Part shown: one piece after another, positions 15,525 through 24,153 of the stretch
How the letters are laid out: each line of letters begins with the position of its first letter
Numbering within the stretch: position 1 is the first letter of the stretch
Assembly (NCBI RefSeq): GCF_000429825.1
Contig: NZ_KE386960.1
Span: 34,314-92,011 of the forward strand
Direction: 5' to 3'
Source of the DNA: Cohnella thermotolerans DSM 17683
GTDB lineage: Bacteria > Bacillota > Bacilli > Paenibacillales > Paenibacillaceae
Length of the DNA stretch: 57,698 nucleotides
Notes under the pieces: generated by a model
Told to the model about the DNA's origin: nothing
What the model saw: only the letters and a program-made list of their open reading frames with translations
Databases searched by the model: none
Translations under genes and position numbers: made by a program

Positions 15525-17735
15525 TCAGGAAGCCTGCGGATCGGCATCCCGCTTGATACGCAATTGCCGGTTCAAGCGAAGCGAGTTGAGAACGACGAAG
15601 ACGGAGCTGAGCGCCATCGAGAGACAGGCGATCCGGGGATCCAGCCATCCCGACGCGGCCAGCGGAATCATGATGCCGTTGTAGATGAGGGAAATGCCGA
15701 GATTTTGCCGGATATTGCGCATGGCCAATCGGCTGATTCGGATAGCGGCCGCCGCTTTCGTCAATTCGCCGCGAAGAAGGATGACGTCGCCGGCTTCCAT
15801 GGCCGCAGCCGTGCCCGAATCCATGACCAGGCCGACGTCCGCCGCGGCGAGCGCGGCCGCGTCGTTCACGCCGTCGCCGACCATGGCCACCGTTCGTCCT
15901 TCCGACTGCAGCTTCCGCACGAGCTCCAGCTTATGCTCCGGCAGCATCTGCGCGTAGAACGCGCCGATCCCGGCTTCTGCGGCGATCCGCCTCGCGGCGG
16001 GTTCGTCGTCTCCGGTGGCCATCAGCACTTCCCCGTACGCCGCGAGCTCCCCGACCGCCCAAGCGGATTCAGGCCGGAGCCGGTCCGACCAGACGATCGC
16101 CGCGAGGCAATGGCCGTCGCACGCGATATACAGAACGGAAGCGCCGTCCTCCGCCGCAGCGAGGCGCGACGTGTCGATGCCGTGCGACCGCAGCCAGGCC
16201 GCGTTCCCGATCGCGCAGCGCTTGCCTTCCACAAGGCCGGCGATGCCTTGGCCCGCCGTCTCCTTCACCTGCTCCGCTTGCGGAATCAGCAGCCGCCTCT
16301 TGTTCGCTTCCGTCACGATCGCAATGGCGATCGGATGCGCGGAATGCCTCTCCAGCGCAGCCGCCATTCGCAGAACGTAAGCGTCCGGATAATCCGGCGA
16401 CCGAATCTCGCGGATGCTCGGCCGACCCTCCGTAAGCGTCCCTGTCTTGTCCAGCACGATCCGGTCGACCTTGTGCAGCCGCTCCACGGACCGGCCTTCC
16501 TTGAACAGCACGCCCCTCTTCGCCGCCAGGCTGGAAGCGATCAGAATCGAGATCGGCGCCGCGAGGCCGAGGGCGCAAGGACAAGAGACGAGCAGCACCG
16601 CCATGGCGTTGTGCAGCGCCGCCCCGTCCCCTCCCGCTTCCGGTTGGAGAGACCAATAAACAAATGTCGCGATCGCACACAGGATCATGACGGGAATGGC
16701 GAAGGCCGCCACCTGATCGACCTTGCGCTGAATGACCGGCTTGGCGTGCTGGGCTTCCTCCACCAACCGGATCATGCCCGACAGCCGGGTGTCCGCCGCC
16801 GCGGCCGACGCCTGAATGCGCAGGACGCCCGTCAAATTGCGGGAACCGGTATAGACGAGATCCCCTCTCGCCTTCGGGACGAGCCGGCTCTCGCCCGTCA
16901 AGAACGATTCGTCCAGCTCCGATCTTCCCTCGAGCACTCTTCCGTCCACCGACACGAGTTCGCCGGGCAGCACGATGGCGACGTCGCCGATCCTTAACCT
17001 TTCCGGAGCGATCCATTCTTCCTCCCCGTCTTGGCCGCCAATCCGGATGAGGCGGGACTGCAAGCTCTGGAGATGGCTCATTTCCTTCAGCGCCTGGCCT
17101 TTGGCGATCGATTCGAGCAGCTTGCCGAGCAGCACCGAGGTGAGAATCATCGCGCTCGTGTCGAAGTAATAATGCGTATGATGCGCATGACCGCCTCCCA
17201 GCGAGGCGAACGTCAGGCGGTGGCTGTACAGATAAGCGATGGACGTGCCGAGCGCCACGAGAACGTCCATATTGGCCGCGCCCTGGCGAATCGCCTGGAA
17301 AGCTCCGTAATAGAAAGGATAAGCGACATAAAGCTGCATAAGCGTCGCTACGGCCAATTGGAACCAGGGGGAGGCAAACAGCGGGGGAACCGGAATGCCG
17401 GACGTAAACGGGAAGTGGGCCAGCATGGACCATAACAGCGGAAAAGACAGCGCCACGGCGATGAGCAGCCGGTTGCGGTACGACCGAATCTCGCCGCGGT
17501 TGTGCGTCCGAACGTCCTCCAGTTCCTCCATCGCCCGATAGCCCAGACTGTCGATCCGGCTTATAACCTGATCGAGCTGAACGAGCTTCGGGTCCAGCCG
17601 GATCGAGGCTTGTCCGAGCGGCAGACTGACGGATACCTCCAGAATGCCGGGCAACCGCGCCACCGCCTTCTCGATTCGAGCGGAGCAGGCGGCGCAAGTC
17701 ATCCCGCCGATCTGAAGCTGAATCGTCTTGACCAT
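15525..17735 (-). CDS. copA: Copper-exporting P-type ATPase
   Basis: A 736-residue P1B-type ATPase. There is one N-terminal heavy-metal domain (GMTCAAC, Cys14/Cys17), eight expected membrane segments, a His-rich external loop (GGGHAHHTHYYF), the actuator motif LTGES, the metal-site CPC (LVSCPCALGLA), the phosphorylation motif DKTGT, the HP motif (HSAHPIA) and the hinge GDGVNDAAAL. This set predicts Cu(I) export. The ATG at 17735 sits behind GGGGGAG; the frame extends to 17771 without conserved sequence. No csoR, copZ or CsoR-type operator is adjacent, which is unusual for copA in Bacilli. Confidence 0.95.
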   Translation of the reverse strand: MVKTIQLQIGGMTCAACSARIEKAVARLPGILEVSVSLPLGQASIRLDPKLVQLDQVISRIDSLGYRAMEELEDVRTHNRGEIRSYRNRLLIAVALSFPLLWSMLAHFPFTSGIPVPPLFASPWFQLAVATLMQLYVAYPFYYGAFQAIRQGAANMDVLVALGTSIAYLYSHRLTFASLGGGHAHHTHYYFDTSAMILTSVLLGKLLESIAKGQALKEMSHLQSLQSRLIRIGGQDGEEEWIAPERLRIGDVAIVLPGELVSVDGRVLEGRSELDESFLTGESRLVPKARGDLVYTGSRNLTGVLRIQASAAAADTRLSGMIRLVEEAQHAKPVIQRKVDQVAAFAIPVMILCAIATFVYWSLQPEAGGDGAALHNAMAVLLVSCPCALGLAAPISILIASSLAAKRGVLFKEGRSVERLHKVDRIVLDKTGTLTEGRPSIREIRSPDYPDAYVLRMAAALERHSAHPIAIAIVTEANKRRLLIPQAEQVKETAGQGIAGLVEGKRCAIGNAAWLRSHGIDTSRLAAAEDGASVLYIACDGHCLAAIVWSDRLRPESAWAVGELAAYGEVLMATGDDEPAARRIAAEAGIGAFYAQMLPEHKLELVRKLQSEGRTVAMVGDGVNDAAALAAADVGLVMDSGTAAAMEAGDVILLRGELTKAAAAIRISRLAMRNIRQNLGISLIYNGIMIPLAASGWLDPRIACLSMALSSVFVVLNSLRLNRQLRIKRDADPQAS

Positions 17736-17810
17736 CTTCTTCTCCCCCAAGTCGTTCAACGATCCGTACAATATATGAACGGAGGGAGCCGGACATGTCA
17801 GCGCGTCCGG

Positions 17811-18398
17811 TCAAGAGCCGAAGACGAATCGCTCCAGCGAAGCGATCTTCTCTTCTGTCAACGCATCCGAATTGTCAAAGTAAAGCACGGATTGCTCCGG
17901 CAACGCCCAGCGAATGTCCCTGCGGGATAGCGATCGGCTGAATTCGGACCAATGGGCGAGCTTCCACGCGTCCGATTCGAGCTCCCTCCCTTCGATACGT
18001 TCCCGATAACGGCGCTCGTCGGCAAGAAACACATAAATTACTTTGACGTCGATATCGCCCGTCGTCGCGCCGATCGACGCAAGCTCCCGATCCAGCCAAT
18101 CCCGGTCGGCCGTCTCCTTCGTGAACGGGCCGACGATATAGACGTCCATTCCGAGACGGGCGTTCTCCAAAGCGGCATCCATCGTGATCCGATAGCCCAG
18201 ATCGCGGCAAAGCGCTTTATATTCCGGGGAATCCCGGTCGTTCGGATCGTGGCCGGCGACGGTCATGATCGCTCGCGCCGCGGGCCTCAGCAGCGTATCC
18301 ATATCGAGAAACGCCGCCCCGCGCCTGCGCACCAGCGCTTCCGCCACCGTCGTCTTGCCCGCTCCGGCCGCTCCGAGGAAAAACACCATTTTTTCCAT
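17811..18398 (-). CDS. P-loop kinase-like protein
   Basis: A 195-residue P-loop NTPase. The Walker A motif is FFLGAAGAGKTTVAEAL near residues 5-21, and FLDMDTLLRP resembles the second motif of small kinases and zeta-toxin-like proteins. Later RERIEGRELESDAWK looks like a lid region with Arg. It probably phosphorylates a small molecule, which cannot be named. The start at 18398 follows AAGGAGG; the extra N-terminus to 18425 is not conserved. It lies 75 bp upstream of copA on the same strand, but no functional link is evident. Confidence 0.75.
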   Translation of the reverse strand: MEKMVFFLGAAGAGKTTVAEALVRRRGAAFLDMDTLLRPAARAIMTVAGHDPNDRDSPEYKALCRDLGYRITMDAALENARLGMDVYIVGPFTKETADRDWLDRELASIGATTGDIDVKVIYVFLADERRYRERIEGRELESDAWKLAHWSEFSRSLSRRDIRWALPEQSVLYFDNSDALTEEKIASLERFVFGS

Positions 18399-18532
18399 GC
18401 GGAACCTCCTTGTTTGTAAGCCCATGTTGGACCTCTATCATTCTATCACGAAACCGTCTCTCCGGCCTCGCTTCCCTTGTCGCGCGGAATCTGTTAGGAT
18501 ACAAGCATGATTTCAATCCCATGGAGACGATT

Positions 18533-18835
18533 ATGGCTTTCGGTATTACAAGAGACGAGCTGAACCGCTGGAAGCGGTCGGTCGCCAAAGGGGAGATCGC
18601 CTACCTGACCCATTATTGGCTGGAACCCCGTTTTCCCGGCATCAAGACCGTCACCAAGGTCGGCTGCTCGGACAAGGAACGGCTCGCCGCATGGTGCAAG
18701 GAACACGGTCTGAATCCCCGCTACATTCATGATCGCGACCCCTTTCCGCACTTCGACCTGATTGGCTCAAAGCAGATCGAGATCTTGCGGCGGGAGCGCC
18801 TGTTCGACCAATTGGAGCGATTCAAGCTGCTGTAA
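18533..18835 (+). CDS. YneQ-like conserved small protein
   Basis: A 100-residue protein that closely resembles the B. subtilis YneQ family: FGITRDELNRWKRSVAKGEI, AYLTHYWLEPRFPGIKTVTK, VGCSDKERLAAWC, HDRDPFPHFDLIG. No function is established for the family. The conserved His residues (THYW, PHFDL) are notable. The start at 18533 is chosen because GGAG lies 6 nt upstream and conservation begins there; an ATG at 18521 is also possible. It is divergent from the P-loop kinase gene. Confidence 0.75.
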   Translation: MAFGITRDELNRWKRSVAKGEIAYLTHYWLEPRFPGIKTVTKVGCSDKERLAAWCKEHGLNPRYIHDRDPFPHFDLIGSKQIEILRRERLFDQLERFKLL

Positions 18836-18901
18836 GGCCTCCCGTTGCAAGCCATCAAAAGACCCGGTCAGAAGGAGGCGCCCCGCGGGGCGACGGCGGC
18901 T

Positions 18902-19213
18902 TCACCATACAAAAGGACGACCGGAGCCGAGACCCGTATGCGCGATGGACGGGAAGGCGTAGAACGAGCCGAGCGGCTCCCGGCAGGGCAGCCCGATCTC
19001 CCGCAGCCCCGTCACCATCAGTTGCCGCCGCTGATTGTACGACTCGATCATGAAGTCCTTCTCCTCCAGCCCGATTCGCAGCGATTCGAGCGCCGCAATC
19101 TGTCCGAGGATGGGGGCGCAAATAATCGTATATTGATGGATCTTCAGCATCGCCGCGATCAAATTCCGATGCCCGCAGACGTAGCCGATTCTCCATCCGG
19201 TCAGCGTCAACAT
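18902..19213 (-). pseudogene. Aminotransferase class I/II fragment downstream of a T-box
   Basis: This 103-codon frame matches only the central-to-late part of a PLP aminotransferase: LTGWRIGYVCGHRNLIAAML, KIHQYTIICAPILGQIAALE, GLPCREPLGSFYAFPSIA. The Lys-containing segment and all N-terminal residues are missing, and the C-terminus is lost after SIAHTGL. The ATG at 19213 has GGGGAGG upstream and may be the original start codon, now joined in frame to a late codon by deletion. It cannot form an active enzyme because the PLP lysine normally lies before TGWRIGY. Its leader is still a full T-box. Confidence 0.8.
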
Positions 19214-19244
19214 CCCTGATTCCTCCCCAATGGTTTTGAAAAAA

Positions 19245-19505
19245 CAAAAAACCCGTCCCTGATCAGGGACGAGTCTGCACCCGTGTTACCACCCTCGTTC
19301 CGCTCGTTCAAGCGGCACTCCGTACACGTATCCAACAATACGCGTTCCTTCTAACGCTGGAAATGCGGCGCGGCTTACTACGGTTCGGCGCGCTTCTCGG
19401 AGGCGGCTTTCGGTTAACGCCTGAACGTCGGATTTCAGCGGACTCCGACTCTCTGTTGGAGCAGACGGCTAACGTACTGTTCCTCTTCATCGGGTTGCGC
19501 AAGCC
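19245..19505 (-). promoter_or_regulatory. T-box riboswitch leader with terminator
   Basis: Minus-strand landmarks, 5' to 3': a stem I start with GATGAAGAGGAACAGTA and the AGAGAG motif (CAACAGAGAGTCGG), a stem GTTAGC/GTTAAC beside the specifier loop (CGAAAGCC), the T-box proper GAGGGTGGTAACACGGGTG (19296-19278), and the terminator CGTCCCTGA/TCAGGGACG followed by a T tract to 19245. In T-box RNAs uncharged tRNA stabilises the antiterminator. The specifier is unclear: GCC (Ala) or AGC (Ser) are candidates. It begins at the stop of the deacetylase gene, so its promoter must overlap that gene's 3' end or be lost. Confidence 0.8.
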
Positions 19506-20294
19506 CTATTTGTTCGATGTCCCCCGATTTTCCCGGGAGACGTCGGGACGGTCCAGCTTGACCGATTGCGATTTCTTGTGCCGCATCAGCTCCGACACGG
19601 TCACCATCCGAAAACCTCTCCTGGTCAGCTCGGGCAAAATTTGGGCGAGCGCCTGCACGGTCTGCGTCGATCCTTCGACGTGGTCGTGCAGCAGCACGAT
19701 ATCCCCGTTCCGGGCATTGCCTAGCACTTTGCGGACGATGCGGTTGACGCCGGGAGAGATCCAGTCCCTCGTGTCCTGATGCCAGGACCATAACACGACG
19801 GTGTAGCCTTTCTCCCGCGCAATTCGGACGACCGTGTCGTTATAGAAGCCGCCAGGAGGGCGAAACCAGCGGATGGGCTGGCCCGTCAGTTCGGTTAACA
19901 TGTCGCCGGTCCGCTGCAGTTCGCTGGCGATATCGCCGTTTTGCACCCTGCGATTGAAGTACTTGTGGGTGTACGTATGGTTCGCGATCTCATGCCCTTC
20001 CTCGGCCTCGCGCCGGACGACTTCCGGGTAGAGCTCCGCCCGCTTGCCGACGACGAAGAAGGTCGCTTTCGCATTGTACTGTGCCAGCAAATCCAAAATT
20101 TGTTCCGTCGTCTTCTCGTCGGGACCGTCGTCGAACGTGAGCGCGATCAAAGGCTCGTCCATGGGCACTTCCCAGACGATCTCGCCCCGGGATTCGTAAT
20201 ATTCCCTCGAGTTGGCAGCCGGCCGATTAGCGAACCCGCAGAGCAGCGCCAAGATGAGGGCGCCCAGCAGCCTCCTCGCGGCGGTTTTTCCCAT
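19506..20294 (-). CDS. Polysaccharide deacetylase (NodB domain), secreted
   Basis: A 262-residue protein with an N-terminal signal peptide or anchor (RRLLGALILALLCGFANRPA) and a NodB deacetylase domain from about residue 45. Motifs in order: TFDDGPDE (catalytic base and metal Asp), HTYTHKYFN (metal His), RPPGGFYND, WSWHQDTRDW and LLHDH. It should remove N-acetyl groups from peptidoglycan or another envelope glycan, as PdaA/PdaB and YlxY do. It is likely on the same transcript as the D,D-carboxypeptidase upstream (60 bp gap). The promoter of the following T-box may lie in its 3' end. Confidence 0.9.
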   Translation of the reverse strand: MGKTAARRLLGALILALLCGFANRPAANSREYYESRGEIVWEVPMDEPLIALTFDDGPDEKTTEQILDLLAQYNAKATFFVVGKRAELYPEVVRREAEEGHEIANHTYTHKYFNRRVQNGDIASELQRTGDMLTELTGQPIRWFRPPGGFYNDTVVRIAREKGYTVVLWSWHQDTRDWISPGVNRIVRKVLGNARNGDIVLLHDHVEGSTQTVQALAQILPELTRRGFRMVTVSELMRHKKSQSVKLDRPDVSRENRGTSNK

Positions 20295-20354
20295 TCCTAT
20301 CCACTCCCGGCAATGAAATCTTGAGTAGTATGGTTCGCCGGGAACGTAAATATG

Positions 20355-21608
20355 TCACGGGCGCGTTCTTTGCTTCCGAAGGAAGAGAATAAACGCGCAA
20401 CCCCCCAAGGCCGCTAGAACAATGACGGTCGTCCGGAGGACGCCACCGCTTCGGGAGCGCTCGCTCGCCTCGGCGGACAACGTCTGCACTTCGTTGCGGT
20501 CCTTCGGGCTGGCTGCTTCCGACCGGGAGGACGATATTTCCCGCAGCTGTCCGATCGGCTGCTCCCCCAAGGGCGTGTCCAAATAGACGCTGCCGTCCGC
20601 TTCGACGACGGGCGTCTGCGAGGCCGAGTCTCCAATCGGCACGGCCGCCTCGATCGCTTCCTCCGCCTGCCACTGCGTTCGATCCTGCCCGTCGTCGACC
20701 GTAAACGTCTGGCCGGCGGCCGCCACCGTCTTCATCCGATAGGCGGCGAAGCCGTAATCGAGCATGCTCGTCATGTCGGCATAGGCCGCCTTGCTGCTTG
20801 GCGCTTTGAGCACGACTCCGATCAACTCCATGTCCCCGCGCTTCGCGGAGGCGACGAGCGTATTGCCCGCGGCCGTCGTGTACCCGTTCTTGATTCCGTT
20901 CGCGCCTTCGTAGTTCCATAGCAGCTTGTTATGATTGACGAGCGAGGTTTGCCACTCCTGGCCGTTCCACACTTCCGACTTCGTGGACACGATCTCGCGG
21001 AACGTCTCGTTGCCCATCGCGTAACGGGCGATTCGGGCCATATCGGCCGCCGTCGTATACTGCGCGGGATCGGGCAGACCGGACGGGTTGCGGAAGTTCG
21101 TGTTCCAGACGCCCACCTTCTCCCGCACGAACCGGTTCATGCGCTCCGCAAATTTCTCCTTGCTGCCGTCGATATGCTCCGCGATCGCCGTGGCGGCGTC
21201 GTTGCCGGAGTTGATCAGCATGCCGTCCAGCAGATGGCGCATCGTCACCTTCTCGCCTTCCGCCAAATAAACGCGGGTGCCGTCTTCGTTCCGGGCTTCC
21301 TTGGAGACAGTGACGATCTCGTCCGGCTTCGACGTTTCCAGGGCGACGATAGCGGTTACGATCTTCGTAATGCTCGCGGGATAATAGAGTCGATCCTGAT
21401 TGCGGCCGTACAGCATCAAGCCCGATCGGGCATCGATGAGCACCGCTCCTTCGGATTGGACGGAGGGCTCCTGGACAGCCTGCGATTGTTGCTCCGTTCG
21501 ATCGGGATTCGGAGACGGCGAGTTTTCGGCGTTCGCAAGCGGCTGCGACAGCAGCGCCGCCAGAAGGCCGAGACAGACAAGCGTCTTCCCGATTGCTCGT
21601 TTCCCCAT
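20355..21608 (-). CDS. D-alanyl-D-alanine carboxypeptidase (DacF/PBP5-like)
   Basis: A 417-residue low-molecular-weight penicillin-binding protein (peptidase S11). It has a signal peptide (about 1-27), catalytic Ser79-X2-Lys82 (YPASITKIV), Ser134-Gly-Asn136 (SGNDAA) and a KNG triad in place of KTG (IKNGYTTAAG). A PBP5 C-terminal domain follows, then a C-terminal membrane anchor (TTVIVLAALGGCAFILFL) with basic residues after it. It trims the terminal D-Ala of stem peptides. The start at 21608 is where the signal peptide begins; the frame stays open to 21887 with unrelated sequence. Confidence 0.92.
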   Translation of the reverse strand: MGKRAIGKTLVCLGLLAALLSQPLANAENSPSPNPDRTEQQSQAVQEPSVQSEGAVLIDARSGLMLYGRNQDRLYYPASITKIVTAIVALETSKPDEIVTVSKEARNEDGTRVYLAEGEKVTMRHLLDGMLINSGNDAATAIAEHIDGSKEKFAERMNRFVREKVGVWNTNFRNPSGLPDPAQYTTAADMARIARYAMGNETFREIVSTKSEVWNGQEWQTSLVNHNKLLWNYEGANGIKNGYTTAAGNTLVASAKRGDMELIGVVLKAPSSKAAYADMTSMLDYGFAAYRMKTVAAAGQTFTVDDGQDRTQWQAEEAIEAAVPIGDSASQTPVVEADGSVYLDTPLGEQPIGQLREISSSRSEAASPKDRNEVQTLSAEASERSRSGGVLRTTVIVLAALGGCAFILFLRKQRTRP

Positions 21609-21740
21609 ATGGCACCGCCCCGGCGTTGGAATCATTTTCTGGCAAGTTGCGTTATCGACAATTCCTATTATAGTATAAAAGAACAAGTTATTGACGGTCA
21701 TAAATGGCCAAACGGCCGATAGAAAGAGCAGGTCATCTCC

Positions 21741-22001
21741 GTGCAATCGTCCTTTGTAGAGAAGTGGAGCAAGAAACGAACGATCGGCAAAAGGAAGTAC
21801 ATCGCCCGCTACGGCTTGCTGCTCTTCGGCGCAGGCTGCGTCGTCCTGTTCTCGGTGCTGGACCTTGTCAACAACGGCGCGGTTCAATTTCCGTACCTGA
21901 TCGCGCGGCTCGTGTTCTTCCCCAGCATCGGCGCCTTGTTCGCCGGCATGCGCTGGGAAAGCAACGAACGAAAGTACGCCAGGCTAACGGGCGCCAAATG
22001 A
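21741..22001 (+). CDS. Small membrane protein, two predicted helices
   Basis: An 86-residue basic protein with two hydrophobic stretches (about 25-43, YGLLLFGAGCVVLFSVL; about 50-68, FPYLIARLVFFPSIGALFAG). No family was recognised. The start is GTG 21741. It is divergent from the D,D-carboxypeptidase gene and convergent with the GNAT gene. Hydrophobic pattern and base use look coding. Confidence 0.6.
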   Translation: MQSSFVEKWSKKRTIGKRKYIARYGLLLFGAGCVVLFSVLDLVNNGAVQFPYLIARLVFFPSIGALFAGMRWESNERKYARLTGAK

Positions 22002-22045
22002 TACAACAAGCCCTTCACGCGCTCGGCGCCGGAGGGCTTGTTCGT

Positions 22046-22612
22046 TCAGCGCGGCAATTCTCCGGGATACGCAACCGCCTTCTCGTATTTGCTGAACGTC
22101 CCGAGCCCGTTGACGGCCGCGCCCCTATAATCGTATCCCCTTCCGCGATAGAAGCCGTTCAGCGTCGCATTGTCGGCGATGCAGTCGAGACGGATGCGGT
22201 CTTTGCCGTCGAAGCGGATGCCCGAGCCCGCCCAGTCCAATATTTTCCCGCCCAAGCCTTGGCCGGCAAAGTCGCGGTCGATCGCCAGACGGTGAAGATA
22301 AACGGCGCGCTCGTGCCCGCCTTCTCCCCACAGCTCTTCGTCCCATGCGCTTGGCTGCCGCAGCAGCATGACCATTCCGGCCGGTACGCCGTCTCGCTTG
22401 AACAGAAATACGTCGCCTTGCCGGATCCTCTCGGACGTGCGATGGGAATCCTCGCCCCGCAGCAGGCCGCTCCATTGATCGGAGCCCCGGCTTTGCAGCC
22501 ATCTGGCCGTCTTCAGCAGCAGCTCCGTCACTTGCGGAATATCGTCCGGGACGGCTTGCACCGCCTCGAAGCCGTCGCCGATTCGCGCTTGTATGATGGA
22601 GTAATCGTCCAT
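22046..22612 (-). CDS. GNAT-family N-acetyltransferase
   Basis: A 188-residue acetyltransferase. The acetyl-CoA motif reads LHRLAIDRDFAGQGLGGKIL near residues 108-127, after the beta-4 strand; the later LDCIADNATLNGFYRGRGY segment is typical of motif B. The substrate cannot be assigned. The ATG at 22612 is followed by MDDYSIIQARIGD. It appears to be a single gene. Confidence 0.85.
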   Translation of the reverse strand: MDDYSIIQARIGDGFEAVQAVPDDIPQVTELLLKTARWLQSRGSDQWSGLLRGEDSHRTSERIRQGDVFLFKRDGVPAGMVMLLRQPSAWDEELWGEGGHERAVYLHRLAIDRDFAGQGLGGKILDWAGSGIRFDGKDRIRLDCIADNATLNGFYRGRGYDYRGAAVNGLGTFSKYEKAVAYPGELPR

Positions 22613-22697
22613 GTCTTGCTTGCCTCCTACTCGAACCTATGACGCTAGGGTAACATGTCCGTAGGCCGCGTACAAGCCAAGAACGTCAAGCGCGAAG

Positions 22698-22735
22698 AGC
22701 CGAATGCCCTCTTCCCGTAGAGAGGGCATTCGGCT
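22698..22735 (-). terminator. Strong hairpin after the 22748-23389 gene
   Basis: Perfect 15-bp arms, AGCCGAATGCCCTCT (22698-22712) and its complement (22721-22735), with an 8-nt loop. It lies 13 bp beyond the stop at 22748. The T tract is weak in both directions, so it may act as a terminator or as an RNA stabiliser. Confidence 0.6.
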
Positions 22736-22747
22736 CGACTTCATCGC

Positions 22748-23389
22748 TTAAGCTTGCGGCTTGGCGTTCTCCTGCTCTTCCAGAATCCGATACAGCCCTT
22801 GAATGATCAAATCCGCCGGGTCGCGGTTCATCAAGTAATGGGCGAGCAGCAAATGCAGCGGCATCGCGCAGACGTTGTTGCCCTCCCGATACTTCGGGAA
22901 GCCCGCTTCGAGAACGGGGCCATGCTCTTCATTCATCGCCAGACCGGTATAAACCTCTTCCGATCCGAACTCTTCCTTGATCGCGGAATAGCAATGCGGC
23001 AGAATCGTTCCGTCGATCATCGCTTTCGCTTCGTCCTCCGATTGCGGCGGCCGCGGAAGCAGCACGCCCCCCGGAACCTTCATCAAGTCGACGAAGAAGG
23101 AAGACAGCCACAAGGCCGGATTCCGGTTCTGCTGGAAGTTGTGCAGCAGCTCGCGCAAGAAAAAGCCGCAAGCGTAGCCGGCGCCTTCTTCGTTCTTGAT
23201 GCGATAAGTAAACAAAGGCCCGTAAATCTCGTGATGGCCGACTTGGCCGTCCACTTCATATTCGGCGAACTCCGATTTGAGCGCCTGAAGGCTGGCCTGA
23301 TGCAAATTCCGGATCAGTTCCAGCAGTTTCTCGTTGTTGGCTTTCGCCGCCTCTTCTTCGTGAGTCGTGTTTTGTTTCGTTGTCGTCAT
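22748..23389 (-). CDS. Conserved hypothetical protein, 213 residues
   Basis: A soluble acidic protein with no signal peptide. Visible blocks are LLELIRNLHQASLQALKSEF, HEIYGPLFTYRIKNEEGAGY, RNPALWLSSFFVDLM and MPLHLLLAHYLMNRDPADLI. The central and C-terminal parts share an E-x-HGP / HEIYGP pattern, which suggests an internal duplication of about 100 residues. I do not recognise the family. It lies 77 bp downstream of the response regulator on the same strand and could be the last gene of that operon. Confidence 0.7.
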   Translation of the reverse strand: MTTTKQNTTHEEEAAKANNEKLLELIRNLHQASLQALKSEFAEYEVDGQVGHHEIYGPLFTYRIKNEEGAGYACGFFLRELLHNFQQNRNPALWLSSFFVDLMKVPGGVLLPRPPQSEDEAKAMIDGTILPHCYSAIKEEFGSEEVYTGLAMNEEHGPVLEAGFPKYREGNNVCAMPLHLLLAHYLMNRDPADLIIQGLYRILEEQENAKPQA

Positions 23390-23466
23390 AAGTGCACCAT
23401 CCTTTCATCCATCATACCACTCGGAGGGTACTAGAAGAAAGCGGTAGCATCTGTCTAATCCAAAGT

Positions 23467-24153
23467 TTAGATTTTGAACCGGTACCCGGCGCCCCATACG
23501 GTCTCGATGTATTGCGGCTCCGCCGGGCTCGTCTCGATCTTCTCCCGCAGCTTCCGGATATGCACCGTCACCGTCTGCGTGTCGCCCGTCGCGTCGATGC
23601 CCCAGATCGTCTCGAACAGCTGGTCCTTGCTGAACACGCGGTTCGGATGGGCGGCCAAATAGTGCAGCAGATCGAACTCCTTCGTCGTCAGCACGATCTC
23701 TTCCTTGTTCTTGAACACGCGGCGCGAATCGACGTCGATGAGCAGGCCGCGAATGTGGATTTCGTTGCGCTTCTCCTTCGTGCCGACGAGCCGCTCGTAC
23801 CGGCTCAGATGCGCCTTGACGCGGGCGACCAGCTCGGCGGGCTTGAACGGCTTCGTAATGTAGTCGTCGGCTCCGAGGCCCAGGCCGCGGACGACGTCGA
23901 TGTCTTCTTTTTTGGCGGTGACCATGAGAATCGGGATGTCCTTCTTCTCGCGTATTTTCCGGCAAATGTCGAATCCGTTAATCTTCGGCAGCATCAGGTC
24001 GAGCAGCACGAGATCGAAGTCGCCGTTCAGCGCCAGGTCAAGTCCGGCTTCCCCGTTGTCGGCGATTGCCACCTTGTAGCCGTTGATTTCCAGGTAATCC
24101 CGCTGCAGCTCCGCGATAAGACGCTCGTCCTCAACGATCAAAATGCTCTTCAT
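23467..24153 (-). CDS. OmpR/PhoB-family response regulator
   Basis: A 228-residue two-component regulator. The receiver domain has the acidic pair (VEDER), phospho-acceptor in LVLLDLMLP near Asp52, Thr in MVTAKK and Lys in YITKPF. The C-terminal winged helix ends in TVTVHIRKLREKIE and VWGAGYRFKI. Its ATG overlaps the stop of the histidine kinase by 4 nt, so translation is coupled. It is the last or second-last gene of the envelope operon and probably controls that operon or envelope stress genes. Confidence 0.94.
   Translation of the reverse strand: MKSILIVEDERLIAELQRDYLEINGYKVAIADNGEAGLDLALNGDFDLVLLDLMLPKINGFDICRKIREKKDIPILMVTAKKEDIDVVRGLGLGADDYITKPFKPAELVARVKAHLSRYERLVGTKEKRNEIHIRGLLIDVDSRRVFKNKEEIVLTTKEFDLLHYLAAHPNRVFSKDQLFETIWGIDATGDTQTVTVHIRKLREKIETSPAEPQYIETVWGAGYRFKI

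Noticed and set aside
17736..17810. Search for a CsoR/CueR operator before copA
   Set aside because: No GC-rich CsoR dyad or 19-bp-spacer promoter could be seen in the gap.
15564..17814. Long frames on both strands over copA
   Set aside because: They are shadows of the copA reading frame.
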